Counted from the first letter of the stretch, positions 12,141 to 24,081 are shown. The stretch is 64,000 nt of DNA from Filobasidium wieringae (GCA_001600055.1 BCIV01000011.1:682001-746000), one strand, 5' to 3'. Numbers and translations: made by a program. The notes: generated from the sequence alone by a model not told the origin.

Positions 12141-12534
12141 TTATATATGTCGGAGGGAGAGGTCGTCGTGGCAAGGTATGACAAAGCGTGAAGAAGAACA
12201 ATCGATATGAGAGGACCGAGTCAGCTCTCCGTTCCTAGACAAACCGAAACCCGACCCCCGCTTTCTCTCTGGTCGAAGTCCAGCAGGTCTGCGGGGGATT
12301 GCAGTAAAACCACACTCACGTTCCGTTTGATGAGATGAATAAATCGAGCTGAATGACCGACTGCAAATTGTCGAATGATATCAACGTTATCTCGTCCGAG
12401 CATGACAACGAGGCGAAGCAACAGAGCGAGAGCGATGAGAGCGAGAACGCAAACAGCTTTCCCACGCGTTTCGCGTTTCACACTCACACAACAGGAGGAA
12501 CAAGATCAAAGTCCAAAAGCCTTTGAGCGTCCAT
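12141..12534 (-). CDS. Possible short spliced gene, unknown
   Basis: Candidate three-exon frame: 12488-12534, 12320-12360 and 12141-12268, with two GTGAGT donors, acceptors TTGCAG and GACCAG, and phases that agree, giving 71 residues starting MDAQRLLDFDLVPPVV. No family is recognised. The first intron would be 127 nt and the second 51 nt. The 3' end lies in the probable UBC4 promoter, which argues against it or means a shorter 3' model. Treat as a hypothesis. Confidence 0.28.
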
Positions 12535-12681
12535 GCTGGTCATTGACTAAGGAAACATGCGTGGTGTGACAGACGATACAAGCAAACAAGGAAAAGTATT
12601 TACGACCTGAGTGTCGTCATCGATTGCGTATAGTATGCGGAAACGACCGCTCTCATCCCATCCTTCCTCTCCACCACCTCC

Positions 12682-14603
12682 TCAACTCGATCCAAACCAA
12701 CCTTTCTTCTGCTCCGCGCTCTTCTCTGCCGGTGCAGTAGAACCCAGGCTCATAGAAGGAGGAGGCCAGTTGAATTGAGCTTGTTGAGGTGGGAACCCGG
12801 GTTGTTGTGGCAGATACCCGCCATGAGGCTGAGCGTAATGCTGAGCGGGAGCATAATGATGCACGGGGACCGGTTGATGTTTCTTCCTCACGCTCAGGAG
12901 GGTAGAGTTGGTCATGATTACCACGAGAGGGAACAATCCGAACAACGAGAACTGCCAAATAATAGGTCCATCAGTAACTCTCTGAACGATCAAGAACTTT
13001 CCAAAACGCACCAAACTCCTCCAGCTAAGGGTATCCACAAACCCACCCAGTACACCGGCGACAACCTCCGCCCCCACTTTAGTGAAGCTCACGACAGACG
13101 GGTCCCGGTTCATACAGTGCTCCCATTCCTGACAAGCTGATTCCCTATGGACAAACAAGGGAGGTAGGTCAAGAGCCGTCTATGTTTGGGTGACGGTAGG
13201 GGCTTACATAGCTGGGATTCTCATAGCCGGTTCACACCTATTGATGAGATACTTGTTCGTACAAGTCGAAATCTCCTGTAAGATCTCTGAGCAGACAAAA
13301 AGGACCAGAACGCCCTATTAAGCTCAAGCATACCATCTCTTTTTCGAATACAACCGACTCACCAGTAGAATAGACTCCTCTCAAATCTTTGACATCTCCC
13401 CAAATAGTATAACAGAACCAAAACAGTCCGGCGAGAATCATCAAAGTCAAGGAAGCGTTGAATATGAACTGGACGTATCTGTTCGATCCAGCAGTATCAT
13501 AACCATGATCAGCTTGCATCCTTCATATTGCTCTTACCATGAGAAAACAGAGATCTATTGCGATGTAAAGACTAACCCAATAAAGATATAGGGCAATTCC
13601 GCATCCACCCAAGCCGCCCGCTTTGCCCCTGTTTCTCCTGAACTAGCCTGACCCAAAGCTCCCGCTGCCTGAGGAGGAGCATGATACATATTCAACGTAT
13701 ATTGGTTGATTGGTTGTTGAAGGCTATCAGGGACGTGAGAGGTGGATAGGTGGGACTTTTTACCGCGAGATTTAGATCGAGATTTGATTGGGGTCTGGTT
13801 TGGAGTTGAGACATCGGACTGTTAGTACAAAGAGTTGGAAGGGGCAAGGACTTTGATCAGTTTCATAAGTCTTTGTGAAAGGATTGAGAAAGATATGAGC
13901 TGACCTCGGCGTCGAAACTAACATCCCCGTCGCTCTCCTCATTCGCCCCATTCTCCGCTCTCAAAACCAGCGCAGTAGAATTCTCCTTTATCCTCCTCTT
14001 CAATTCCTTCTTGACTCCGTTCAAAGAGATGGGCCGGATTTTCTCCTCCTTCTGAGTAGTCGGGATACTTTCTGAATTCTCTTTTGTAAGTAAATCAGGA
14101 GCGGGTTGATTACCGGAGGAGAAGGCGGGTTTGGTAGGAGAATCGCTATACATTTCTATATCGACCAGTTCTTCGTTCCTCCTGACGCTAAGGTTTTCTT
14201 GATCCACCATATCCACGTCTTTCAATTCGGGTTGAGACTCATCATGCCCCCAAGATGAGGAAGACGTTTTACGTGGGGTATTGGAGTAGCGGGAGAAACC
14301 TGAATTTGAGAATAGGAGTGGACCGGGGGCGAGTTGAGAAGGTTGAAGAGGGTTGGAGATGTAATGGGATTGTCCTGCTTGATCTTCCGTGTGTAATCCT
14401 GAATAAAGAATCGATGGTGCGAGTAAGCAAGGGAAAGGGGAAGGACAGGCAACTCGTAACGAAAGACGTGGAGGTCACTTACGTTTATTTGGGATTTGGA
14501 ATGGGCCTGGATCCAGGGGCCTTTCACTCTCGATACCTTGCATAGGTGCGTGAGTACCTCGACTGTTGTCCTTTCCAGTACCTTCACCTAATTTAGGCAG
14601 CAT
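12682..14603 (-). CDS. BRL1: Brl1/Brr6-type nuclear envelope protein
   Basis: Integral nuclear-envelope protein needed for nuclear pore complex assembly and membrane homeostasis in fungi with closed or semi-closed mitosis. Seven exons: 14483-14603, 13905-14398, 13577-13818, 13363-13478, 13208-13286, 13012-13144, 12682-12951 (484 residues). A long disordered N terminus carries NTPRKTSSSSWG. Then comes the conserved core: YVQFIFNASLTLMILAGLF (membrane segment 1), the luminal part with paired cysteines (EISTCTNKYLINRC and SACQEWEHCMNRDPSVV), FVDTLSWRSL and the second membrane segment FSLFGLFPLVVIMTNS. The tail is rich in Pro, Gln and Tyr. The four spaced Cys and the WEHCMNRDP block are the family signature. 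Brl1 versus Brr6 is not resolved. It is head to head with BUB3 (288 bp). Confidence 0.88.
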
Positions 14604-14891
14604 GATTGAACTTGGTTGGGAGGAATCGAGCTGGATAAGAACGCTGAACGCTGGAAGTCGGTTTCTGAAATTAGCATGTGGTTTCAATAACAACAACAAC
14701 AATCCCGCTTGAGCTAAGATTATACGTGAACCGTGATGCACAGAATGTTGAGATAACGCATCATAGTGTGATATAATAACGCATCATACGTTCATCCCAC
14801 CAACAACCTCAACAGAAACGGCCATCCCACCAATTCTTAAGCACAGGCTTCCTCTTCACTTGAATTTGCTTATACAAGAAACACTGCCAGG

Positions 14892-16455
14892 ATGTCGACA
14901 GGTGAACCTATCAGTCTATTATCCATATCTTTCCAGAAGAGACTGACCCATACAACCGCTCCTACCTATCTGTAGACGTTCAACTTCAACCACCTACCGA
15001 TGGCATATCCGCCGTCTCCTGGTCATGCGATTCTCGAAGACTTCTGGTAGCTAGTTGGAGCGGAGTAAGTTTTTACGAGTCAGGAACAAGAACATGTCAC
15101 CGCAGCCATTGATGATATCGTTGCGGAGGTAGAAATTGGATGTACATGATGTGTCTGATCTAGGAACATTACGGGCACCTAACACGTGAGTCCTTTGTCG
15201 ACCATGTTTGTCGGTTATGAGGCCTCAGCAGGCGGTACACTGACGCAACAATCATCTTTGAAGGCACTCGACACCCGGCGCAATACTCGCCGCTTCATTC
15301 TCCCGAACCAACCCCGTCTTAGCCTACTCTGCCGGTCTAGACAAACGTCTGCGTCAATGGGATTTCGATCGAGGTCAGGATCGGGTCTTGGGGAAAACGG
15401 AGGGAGCCATTTCTTGCTTGGCTGTGGTAGACGATGGGATGGTCTTTACTGGAGGATGGGACGGCAAGTTGACGCAATGGGATCCGTTAGTCCTTATCTT
15501 CCTATTTAAGCAATCCACTTTAATTCAACCCCCTTATTGATCCCATCTTTCATCTTCTCCATATCTTCACATCGTCTGTTTCTGATACAGCCGCGCCCCA
15601 ACCCCTATAACCCGTACCCAGACCCTACCCGGGAAGATCTATTCCCTAGCATACGCCCCTGCCACCCACTCCCTAATCGTCTCCATGTCTAACCGTAAGA
15701 TTCACGTGTACGATGTGAGGAAGATGGACGAGATTTCTCAGCAGAGAGAAAGCGCCTTGAAGTTCATGACGAGGAGTATTGCTGTTATGGCAGATGGACA
15801 GGGTCAGTGCCTTCTTTTGATATCCTTCTAGTTATAACTCGTGATGGACATCTGAACTGAATGATTGAATGGGACTTTGGCATTTTGGTCATTCTATAGG
15901 CTGGGCATCGGGTTCGATAGAAGGAAGAATCGCGGTGGAATACTTCGATACAACCGAGGAATCTCAGGCTAAACGTTATGCTTTCCGTTGTCATCGATCT
16001 ACCGTCGATGGCGTGGATTGTGTTTACCCTATCAATGCTTTGGCTTACCATCCCTTGTAAGTTGCAAAGGCCATTAGGAGAGGTCGTTAATGTAGGAATC
16101 TCGAGACTGACTCTCGATACTTCTTCCATAGGCACAATACCTTCGCTTCAGGAGGATCGGATCAGACCGTCTCCATCTGGGACCACGTAGCTAAAAAGCG
16201 AATGAAACAATACACCGGGTTCCCTAATGAGATCTCTTCCCTCGCGTTTTCTCCTGACGGTAGGTACCTCGCTATCGGAAGCAGTTACGAACATGATAAT
16301 GGGGTGGAGGGGGAGAAGGAGAGGGGTAGGATCGGGCTGCAGATCAAGACTACTGTAGGGGAGGATTGTCGAGTGAGTCTGTGGTCCTCACGAGAGGGGT
16401 GACTAGTCAGCTGATCCTTCTTGCTTGTGAATAGCCAAAGACGAAAGCTACGTGA
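14892..16455 (+). CDS. BUB3: Spindle checkpoint WD-repeat protein Bub3
   Basis: Seven-bladed propeller that binds phosphorylated kinetochore Spc105/KNL1 and recruits Bub1 and Mad3. Eight exons: 14892-14901, 14976-15064, 15133-15185, 15264-15485, 15591-15802, 15900-16056, 16132-16372, 16435-16455 (334 residues). Bub3-specific motifs are GQGWASGSIEGRIAVEYFD and RYAFRCHR...VYPINALAYHP, then HNTFASGGSDQTVSIWD and ISSLAFSPDGRYLAI. Blade ends SAGLDKRLRQWD, FTGGWDGKLTQWD and SNRKIHVYDVRK are visible. The GSIEGRIAVEYF block distinguishes Bub3 from the related Rae1. The first coding exon is 10 nt and the last coding exon 21 nt. An insertion (HDNGVEGEKERGRIGLQ) precedes the terminal strand. Confidence 0.94.
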
Positions 16456-17291
16456 TCGGAATTAGCTTAGTTTAAGCTGAAGCAGAGCGACTTGTCATTT
16501 AACCCAATTATCGATGAAATTTCGCGTCACAGAACAATCCTTATCTGAACTGAATCAAGGAACTCAAAAGATCCGCAATGACAGAAGATGCGCCAGCTGG
16601 AATCATTCTCGCAGCATTGGGTCTCAGTAAAAGCCTTATTACTGACAAGCTACTCCGTTCCAGGCCTGATCAATTCGGTGTCTCACAGCTTTCGCCACGC
16701 GAACAGATCGCTGAGCAAATTGTCCACAGTTTCTGAACAGTGCGATGCTTGGAGACGGTCGTTGCAAACAGCATGAACAGGCATTGCTAGAACGCGATCA
16801 GTCCCTCCGTTCTGGCAATGATCAATTGCGCCTTGACGATGCCTGATGCGTAAAATAATTACAACGCTTAGGAGGTTGGGTCACTTGTGGCAAAAATCAC
16901 CAGATTCTTTCGTTGACGCTAGATTATACAAGGTGCCAAGGCTTCAAAAAGCATTGGGTCGTTCGCTCCTGCGATTGACCTTTTTGACTGGAGATCGACT
17001 TGCCTTGCTTTAGTCTGGATCGATCGTTTCAACCCATGCGGCCGTGCTCTTTTGATACGGCCTGTGAAACAAGGAGCAAGATTGACAACCTGTTCCCACT
17101 TTTTCTGCTTCATTTGGATGTTTCGTCATCGACCTGTTCTGCTCTCATCGTAGCGAGACTATGAGATGATTTAGCACTGTCAGGCGTGCGCAATGCGGTG
17201 CGCTCCGATAACAGAAGATACTGATGTCCTTTGAAAGACTGCGAACCGATAACATACTGGAATAGTCCGGATACGGGTAGGATACGGCAAC
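16456..17291. other. Intergenic between BUB3 and the P-loop gene (convergent)
   Basis: 836 bp. Contains a 52-codon open frame at 16578-16736 (starts MTEDAPAGIILAALGL) with balanced composition but no known family. No repeats or RNA genes recognised. Confidence 0.5.
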
Positions 17292-20243
17292 CTAGGTTGG
17301 GAGCTCTTTAGGAAGCATGTATAGCTTACCGCCTCGACTGAAGTATGTGTTTCGCCATGCTTCTGAGCCTACTTTCAACTTGTCTCGAGGTGCTGCATAC
17401 GCAGCGGGTCCTAGCAGGCCCACCAACCTATCTCCAGCCACAGAGGGTTTGAGTTGTTCTATAAGTGGATATTGGTCGACATGTTGTCCGCCAACATATA
17501 TAGTAAGGTGCTTCTGAGATGGATGTAACGTGATCTCCGATTTGATAGCCGATACATTGTAGAAGAATCCAATATTCATCGGAGCCGGAGGCTGTTGTTT
17601 AAGGTCGTCTACCTTCAATTTCTCCACTGCACCGCTCAGGTCTGTTTTCTTTATATGGTTGAAATCGTTCGTTGCGGTGCTGCGGAACCTGACTTGCCAG
17701 GGTAAGGCAAAAATCCTCCAGTGTTCGAATATCTGATCCAAACGAGGAGGATTGTTGCGATCGCCAGACCAATAAGCAACGATTAGACCGTCTTTTGGCA
17801 TCTGGTTAACTGTACCAAGCAAAGCGCATTGTCTGGTGAACGCTTGCACTAGGCCTCTGTGAGGGAGTTGCTTCTTCTTCCTTCTGGTGTACTGCTCGTC
17901 AAGACGAGCGAAGTGAGTGAAGTTCAACCAAGATTCATCGACCAAACTCTGATACGCTGGCGGAAGCCGTAAATTCCCGTGCATGGTCTTGAGCCACTGG
18001 CCGAGATTGATCATATTCAGAATGGAGCTGGTAATGCTACCCGCTGGTCGGCGATCGTACGCGGTAAAGTCCATCGCCATACTCATTATGATCCTTATAA
18101 ATTCCTCTCCATTCTCCCCTACGTTCAAGACACCTGCGAGCTGTGTCGTGCGTATACGAGAAATAGCCATACCCCAAAATTCCTGTGGGCACGGCCCGTT
18201 TTCTCCTCCCCTCTGATAAAGCGCAGCTGCGGCACTATGAGGTTTTCGCAGTAAGCAGGTTGGGTACAATCACGGACTTAAGGTCTCACCTCATTAGTGG
18301 CTCCGATGGTGTAGCAGAGTAGAACACGTCTCCATATAGCTCAGATCCGGTGATACACCGGAGGTGTAAAGCGACTTGCGCTTGCAGAATTCCTGCACTC
18401 TGTGACGAACCTGTCGAGAAGCGATCGAGTTAGATGGCGAAAACACACAGAAAACACATATCAAATCACCTTGAACTCCAACAAAGTCTAACGGCAGGCG
18501 ACTCGCGGCCAAACCCAAGATGCTGTTTGTGTCTTGCGCCGTACGCGTTTCTTTGGGCAACAACTTCGCCAAGACGAACGACAATCTCACGCCGGCGTAA
18601 GAAGAATTTGGATTCTCCGAGCGATACGAGGTGTCGTTCCATAGCGGCCTGCCCATGCGGCGCAAGTAAGACAACAATGTTTTGAAATCGACTTTTGATT
18701 TCCCGGTTATGAGATCGTAATAATCTTGTTGGCTCTGCTTCTCAAACAGCTGAGAGTCTTGTGTAATGACCAGATGCGGAAGTAGGAGACGTTTTGTGCC
18801 GTCCTGGATCCGCAAGGAGCTCTCTTGAGCTGAAGGTCCGGTAACGCTTGCGATCCTATTGTTGGTATCAAGCAGCAGGACGCACAATACTTTGATTGAA
18901 GGAAAGCTAAGGAGACGTCGTATTGCGGGTAGCAGATGTCTGAACTGGTCAAACTCGTCCAGAGCCAGAAAGAAGTATTTCTGTGGTGCCAGGTCCACAA
19001 GCTTGCACATAGCTGCTCCGATTTCTATTGCCAGATAGTCAGCCAGGTTCCTAACAGTAAGCAGATCACCGTCAGAACATTTAGGTGCCTGGCTTTCCAG
19101 TCGTCTCCTGATAGTTTCAGCTTGCATGGCGATCTTGTCGATATAATCCTTACGATTCAACCGGGCCGGTAGCTGCTGTGTAACATCTTGTAGCTCCATT
19201 TCGTCACTCGGATTGCGACTGCGATAGCCCTGAACAATCCCGTCGGCGAAAGCATGCGAGACATGTAGAACCAAGCCGGTCCGATAACTATCATTGCGGG
19301 GCCCCTCGATGCCTTGGCCTGAGGTAGTACTATAATCTCCACAGACCTCCGATATGACTTTGAGCACAGCAAGTAAAAGCGCCGCCATACCACAATGGTG
19401 GGATCGTGTGTCATTCTTTAGAGAACGCAAGTAATTGTAAATTGCCTTGTCCTGAGGGGGAAGGGATACTGCCGTGCCTTCGCTTGGGGTCGGTCGGATA
19501 CATAATGTGATCCCGGGAGCGTAAGATGAAAGTTCAGTAACAGCACGACTTTTACCCGTGCCAGAGCTCTGTAGTATCGGCAAGACTGGAGCGTAATTTT
19601 TGTTGTTACCAAGGGAAGCCACTACTTTTTGGATCTTCTTGTGAAGATCTTTGACGGCGTCCCCGACATATGGCTCACTCAAATCCTCGGCCAGTGATAC
19701 CGGATAAGTTATTGGCTCGACTGATTGACTGTGTTGCAAGGATCTAGTTAGGAGATCTTCCAGATCGACAACCTGGTCGATCTGGAAGATCTGGAAGAGA
19801 GCGGTCTTCAGCTCCTCTCGACTAAATTTCGGCAACGATATGAGAAGCGGCTCCAATATATTTCGTGAGTCCGGATGCAATGCCAAAGTGGCTACGAGCC
19901 AAGGAGGCCGATTTTCTCGAAGCTCGCGGCTGTAAGACCTTGTCCATTCTGATACGGCTGCTGAACACTAAGTGAAACCGCTCAACAGATTATCAGCTGA
20001 GTCAAGCAGATGTTGTAAAAGACCGGCACTCACTCTCTCAAGAACATATTTGAGATAACGGTCAGTAGTTTCCATCACTAAATCCCTTTCATCTCGCTCA
20101 TCTTCGGGTGTCAGATTCGTAGATTCTGCCATGTCAGACAGCGCAGAATTGACCGAATTGATCGAATCGATCGCTTTCTTTAAACGTCGCATCAGATTAG
20201 CTGTATGCCATCTTTGCTGATCTGTAAAATTTGGTGGAGCCAT
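17292..20243 (-). CDS. Large P-loop NTPase of unknown role (STAND/Crinkler-like)
   Basis: Four exons in consistent phase (20034-20243, 18470-19967, 18290-18410, 17292-18234) give 923 residues. Exon 1 encodes a 70-residue helical, charged start (MAPPNFTDQQRWHTANLMRR). A Walker A motif LQSSGTGKSRAVTEL lies at about 202-216, followed by CIRPTPSEGTAVSLPPQD, then a Walker-B-like FFLALDEFDQ at about 404-413 and LLSFPSIKVLCVLLLDTNNRI, the strand that usually holds a sensor residue. The C-terminal 310 residues contain AYWSGDRNNPPRLDQI and IFALPWQVRF. From memory, an expanded family of uncharacterised basidiomycete proteins has a similar order (SSGTGKSR, then a CLR...PP.D block, then a Trp-Ser-Gly-Asp block and a QVK/QVR strand). 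It is not a kinase, helicase or AAA+ protein I can name. Its neighbours are housekeeping genes, so context gives no role. Confidence 0.8.
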
Positions 20244-20709
20244 TCTAACGAAGAACCAGGTAGCGACCGGAGCGACGGCTCAGAACCCAAGTCAACATCG
20301 ACCTCCATCGCGGTCGCTTGGTCGAAGTGATCGGAGATACTGCCTGCCATGGATACGACGGACAGCAGAGATTTGTAATGATACTAGAGCAGAGCTAAAT
20401 TCAACCTGTCAGCTTTGAGTTGGTGCTGATTGCGGTCATGAGATCTAGGTCGAACCGTCGAGTTTGTATGGCTCGAGGAATTGATCACAGCAAAATGATC
20501 GAGCTAAGGACTAAGGACCCGGTGTTTTGAAAACGCATGAAAAATGCATCAAGGTGAAACGTCATTCGGATCTGACCGAGATAGTCTGATGACTAGATCG
20601 ATAACTCCCCTATTCACATGGAATCAACTATCAATAATGACCTCGACACCCGCTCGCTCACACATCTCTGGTCACTTTTCAGTACAGCAGAATCCAGTAC
20701 TCTTGGAGC
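20244..20709. other. Intergenic, divergent P-loop gene/ureohydrolase
   Basis: 466 bp between outward-facing genes. No element recognised. Confidence 0.5.
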
Positions 20710-22409
20710 ATGTTACTTATTCTCACCCTGTTCTCGGTCCTCTTGGCCATCTCCGCTACTGCCAAACAACAGCCTCTCAAGTCCTCCTCGAACTCTCGGA
20801 AACGTTACAACGACCTCCTCCAACTGCCTGGCGACCGTTTCGGTGATAATTCCAGGTTCATATTGAACGAAGACGGACACAACAAGAACCCTTTGCCATG
20901 GATAAATGACCAGGCTTACTGGGGAATTAAAACGTTCAGTCGGTCGGCTGTTCCTCCTGTTAGGTGTCTGACGGCGGATAACACTACGAAGTTCGACGTG
21001 GCTATTGTAGGGTGTGTTAAAATGCTCCGACGTCTTGGAACAAGGGCTAAGCTATCTGTTGTGTAGTGCACCCTTTGATACAGCCACCAGTTATCGCCCT
21101 GGAGCACGTTTCGGTCCGAACGGGTGCGTTTTCTCCCTATCCGCTCTTCATCGATCATTGACATTGCGATGCACTGCAGAATCCGTCAAGGATCCCAGCT
21201 CATCGGTGGTTACAACCGTATTCTATCTGTAGACCCGTTCGAGCACTTCAAAGTGGTCGATTGTGGTGACTTTTTGCTCACTCCCTTTGACAACCTTGCC
21301 GCTCTGGATCAGCTTGAACAGTCCTATTACGACCTGATCAGTCGAAAGCCTGCTACAGAGGGCCGAGGAGGGAAGGGGAAGGATGGGAAGGAGTACTCCC
21401 GTTTGGTCACTCTTGGTGGGGATCATACGATCGTTTTGCCCATTCTAAGAGCGCTTGAACCGATTTATGGTCCGATCACGTAGGCATCGTCAGATCTCTC
21501 TACCAGCCGGAAGGAAATTCAGCTGATTAGCGTGCTTGAATGCGGAAAAGCGTTATTCACTTTGATAGTCATCTGGATACCTGGCCAGGCGATAATCCCA
21601 TAACGCATGGAAACTACTTCTACGTTGCTTGGAAGGAGAATTTGATGACCGATAAGAATATCCACGTGAGTCGATCGGTTAAGCATCCCCTGTTCCGTGA
21701 AACTTACCTTCTAGAATTCCAAACGAAGGTCGGGATCAAGAATGGACAGTGGAACAGGACGCATCATAATGACGAAGGAGACGACATGATGGGTTTCTCC
21801 CGCATCTACGGGGAAGATATCGAGTACGTCACAATCCCCCTCCCACATTCTTCTCCCTTCAACTAACAATCACATCCCTCTTCCCCCGAAACAAAGCGAG
21901 GTCGGGTATAAAGGAGTGATCAAGCAGATCCGTGATAGAGTAGGAGACAATCCAGTCTACATTACTTTGGATATCGATGTAGTCGATCCAAGTTTCGCGC
22001 CAGCGACGGGGAGTAAGCTCTCTGCGTGGTTTACTGGTTTGACCGAACGAAGGGAAAGCTGATTTCGTCTTGAGGATCACAGCCCCTGCTACAGGAGGAT
22101 ATACACCTAGGGAAATCCAGAGGATCGTCCAGGGTTTAGCTGGGTTGAAGATAATCGGGGTAAGCGGTGCCAAGTTCGATTGTGATGTTGAGACCTGATC
22201 GTCATTGCCTTTTGCCTGGACTTAGGCTGATGTTGTGGAAGTCGCTCCTGCCGTGAGTCTCCATCGTCATTTTGACACGATATCTAAGCTCTTGACTGAT
22301 AATAGCCAGCTGATTTCCTTAGTACGACAATCAAGCAGAGACGACTTCCATATTAGCCGCCTCTATAGCCTACGAATTCCTTAGTATGATGGCTCTCACC
22401 CCATTCTAG
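20710..22409 (+). CDS. Secreted agmatinase-like ureohydrolase
   Basis: Arginase/agmatinase superfamily metalloenzyme that hydrolyses a guanidino compound to urea plus an amine. Nine exons: 20710-21011, 21067-21123, 21180-21479, 21551-21665, 21729-21823, 21897-22012, 22083-22159, 22226-22252, 22323-22409 (391 residues). A signal peptide is clear (LLILTLFSVLLAISATA, cut near residue 18). Dinuclear manganese ligands are present: TLGGDHTIV, VIHFDSHLDTW and ITLDIDVVDPSFAPATGTP. GAPFDTATSYRPGARFGP and THGNYFYVA are typical of the agmatinase branch, not arginase. Export to the secretory pathway or vacuole suggests use of external guanidino compounds; substrate is inference. The long insert after FEHFKVVDCGDFLLTPFDN (about 21360-21400) is Gly/Lys-rich. 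Confidence 0.9.
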
Positions 22410-22793
22410 TTTGGTCTGCCTGCGATCTATGGTTGTAGATGAAGACGCCTTTGTATTGATTTTGTAGTCAAGCTGCGACCCGAACCTCTGAGTATCCTGG
22501 TTCATCCCACCTGCCCTGTACCGAAAAACGATGTCACCTCGGTAACAATGGCAATCACAACATCAACGTCAACATCGAGGACAATGCTCGATAATACACA
22601 TGTAATTCCATCCTTCATCACTCCAACCAGTGTAACAAAAGAAACAAAACATAAACGGAAACAACATGATCCCGATTTGGAATAAGCAGGATCGGTCGGG
22701 TTTTCTTGTGAACCTCTTTTTCCCCCTTCTTCCTCCCAACGGTGACGGTGACGTTCGTCCTTCCCTTCCGATATGACAAGAGTCGCCAAACAC
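22410..22793. other. Intergenic between convergent ureohydrolase and SMD3
   Basis: 384 bp with two 3' ends. Nothing further recognised. Confidence 0.5.
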
Positions 22794-23586
22794 TCATCGT
22801 CGGACTCCTTGGGATCGAGGTTGACCTCTTCTCGCGTTTGCTCTTTGGATGGTGGCTCGTCCACTGAAAAGTCAAGAGAGTTTTGAGTTAGACGTCGGAA
22901 CGGGTCAAGATGGTAGGGGAGTGAGACCGACCGAGCTGTACCGATACCTTTTCCCCTCATTGCGTTGGGTCCGACCCGTTTGAACCTGATTATCAGAGCG
23001 GGAGGTTGTCAGTATGTCGATATGAAAAAGGGATGGAATTGGAGAGAGGGTAGAGGACATGAGGATCAGGTAGAGAAAAGGGGGAAGAAGCACAGAGTCC
23101 TTTTCAAACGGTCAATCAAGAGTTCGTCTTTTCCAGTCCTCCACCTTGTGCACCCTTCTTACCATTCCTCTCCCCAGCCCGAACTGAAGGAGAAGACTCA
23201 CATAGGAGCGTTGGCCAACATATCAGGCACAATAAAGAACCTGACCATGCTTCCTCTAATATAGACCTGTTCTAATTGGGAAACACGCCCATCTCGACCC
23301 GTCACGGTGATATCTCGCAGAGAAATGTTGAGGGTATCTTCCGCTGTTCAAGGCAGGTGCCATAAAATGTGAAGAAGATTAATTGGAAGGAGGATTAGGG
23401 GGGTTGGGGATGGGCGGACCTTCGATTAGACTTCCTCGATAAAGCTAGCAATAGGACTCGGATCAGATGGATAGTCCTGACTGCAGATGAAAGACGCAAT
23501 CTCACCTGACCCGTCTTGAGTTCGACCGTGACGACATGTCCAACACTCTCATGTAAGAGCTTTACAGGTACCCCGAGATTAGCCAT
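22794..23586 (-). CDS. SMD3: Spliceosomal Sm protein D3
   Basis: Core snRNP protein of the Sm ring on U1, U2, U4 and U5 snRNAs. Exons 23506-23586, 23420-23444, 23202-23343, 22932-22985 and 22794-22863 give 123 residues. Sm1 reads [36 protein letters not shown] and Sm2 reads [23 protein letters not shown], both diagnostic of D3. The tail [21 protein letters not shown]...RRGQPRS is Arg/Gly-rich as in other D3 proteins. It appears only when the 68-nt intron at 22864-22931 is removed. One exon is 25 nt. Intron 3 (22986-23201) is 216 nt, longer than normal here. Head to head with MPH1. Confidence 0.93.
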
Positions 23587-24081
23587 GATCTGTTCAATCG
23601 TTCGGAGTTCAAGGTTGATCAGATTCGTCCGCAACTTCGTTCCGACTAGGAATGTTAAGACTGACGGTCTATCTTGCCGTTTGGGTTAAGAGAGGCTTGT
23701 GGTTAGTGAGGATCTGGACGACGAGGTTGTTGGTGGACAAGACGAACCCAGATTGAGAAGGTCAGTGCGGTCGAGGTGAGGTTGCTGTGATAAATAAGGG
23801 AAGCTCGATTAATCACGTAAAATGAGTATTCGATACAGTAAAAGTACCAAATGATGAGTTTGTTTATTTTGTCAGAGACGCGTTTGAGTAGTCAGAGGCA
23901 ACTCGACCCAAGATCGTGTTCATACTCTTCCATCCGTCCTTCTCATCCTCTTTACCTGTTCATTGCATACCACAGCATCCATAGAATCTTGCTCTCAGTC
24001 TTGAAAAATACTCAGCCACTGTCTTGGCCGAAACCCGGTTCAAATCAGCCAAATACCCGCGCCTTGGAGCGCTTGCAAGTC
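23587..24081. other. SMD3/MPH1 divergent promoter and MPH1 leader
   Basis: 495 bp. The MPH1 frame stays open upstream to an ATG at 23851, but this segment is rich in Ser, Leu and His and lacks helicase-family features, so it is treated as leader. An ACGCGT element lies at 23878-23883. Confidence 0.45.
23878..23883. promoter_or_regulatory. MCB-like ACGCGT element upstream of MPH1
   Basis: ACGCGT about 200 bp before the preferred MPH1 start. In fungi the MBF complex binds this hexamer to drive late G1 genes, among them DNA-repair genes. Single copy, so weak. Confidence 0.35.

Larger units (their letters stand above)
11923..12681. other. UBC4 upstream region
   Basis: 759 bp upstream of UBC4 and downstream of BRL1. 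It holds a TATA-rich stretch (about 12131-12150), a 44-codon upstream ORF (11979-12113) and a possible short spliced gene (12141-12534), both listed separately. Confidence 0.5.

Noticed and set aside
14255..14545. Plus-strand frame opposite BRL1 exon 1-2
   Set aside because: Runs across a BRL1 intron and both exons in antisense; no family features.
23851..24081. Upstream in-frame extension of MPH1
   Set aside because: The added 77 residues are low-complexity and lack helicase-family features; the ATG at 24082 starts an acidic segment as expected.
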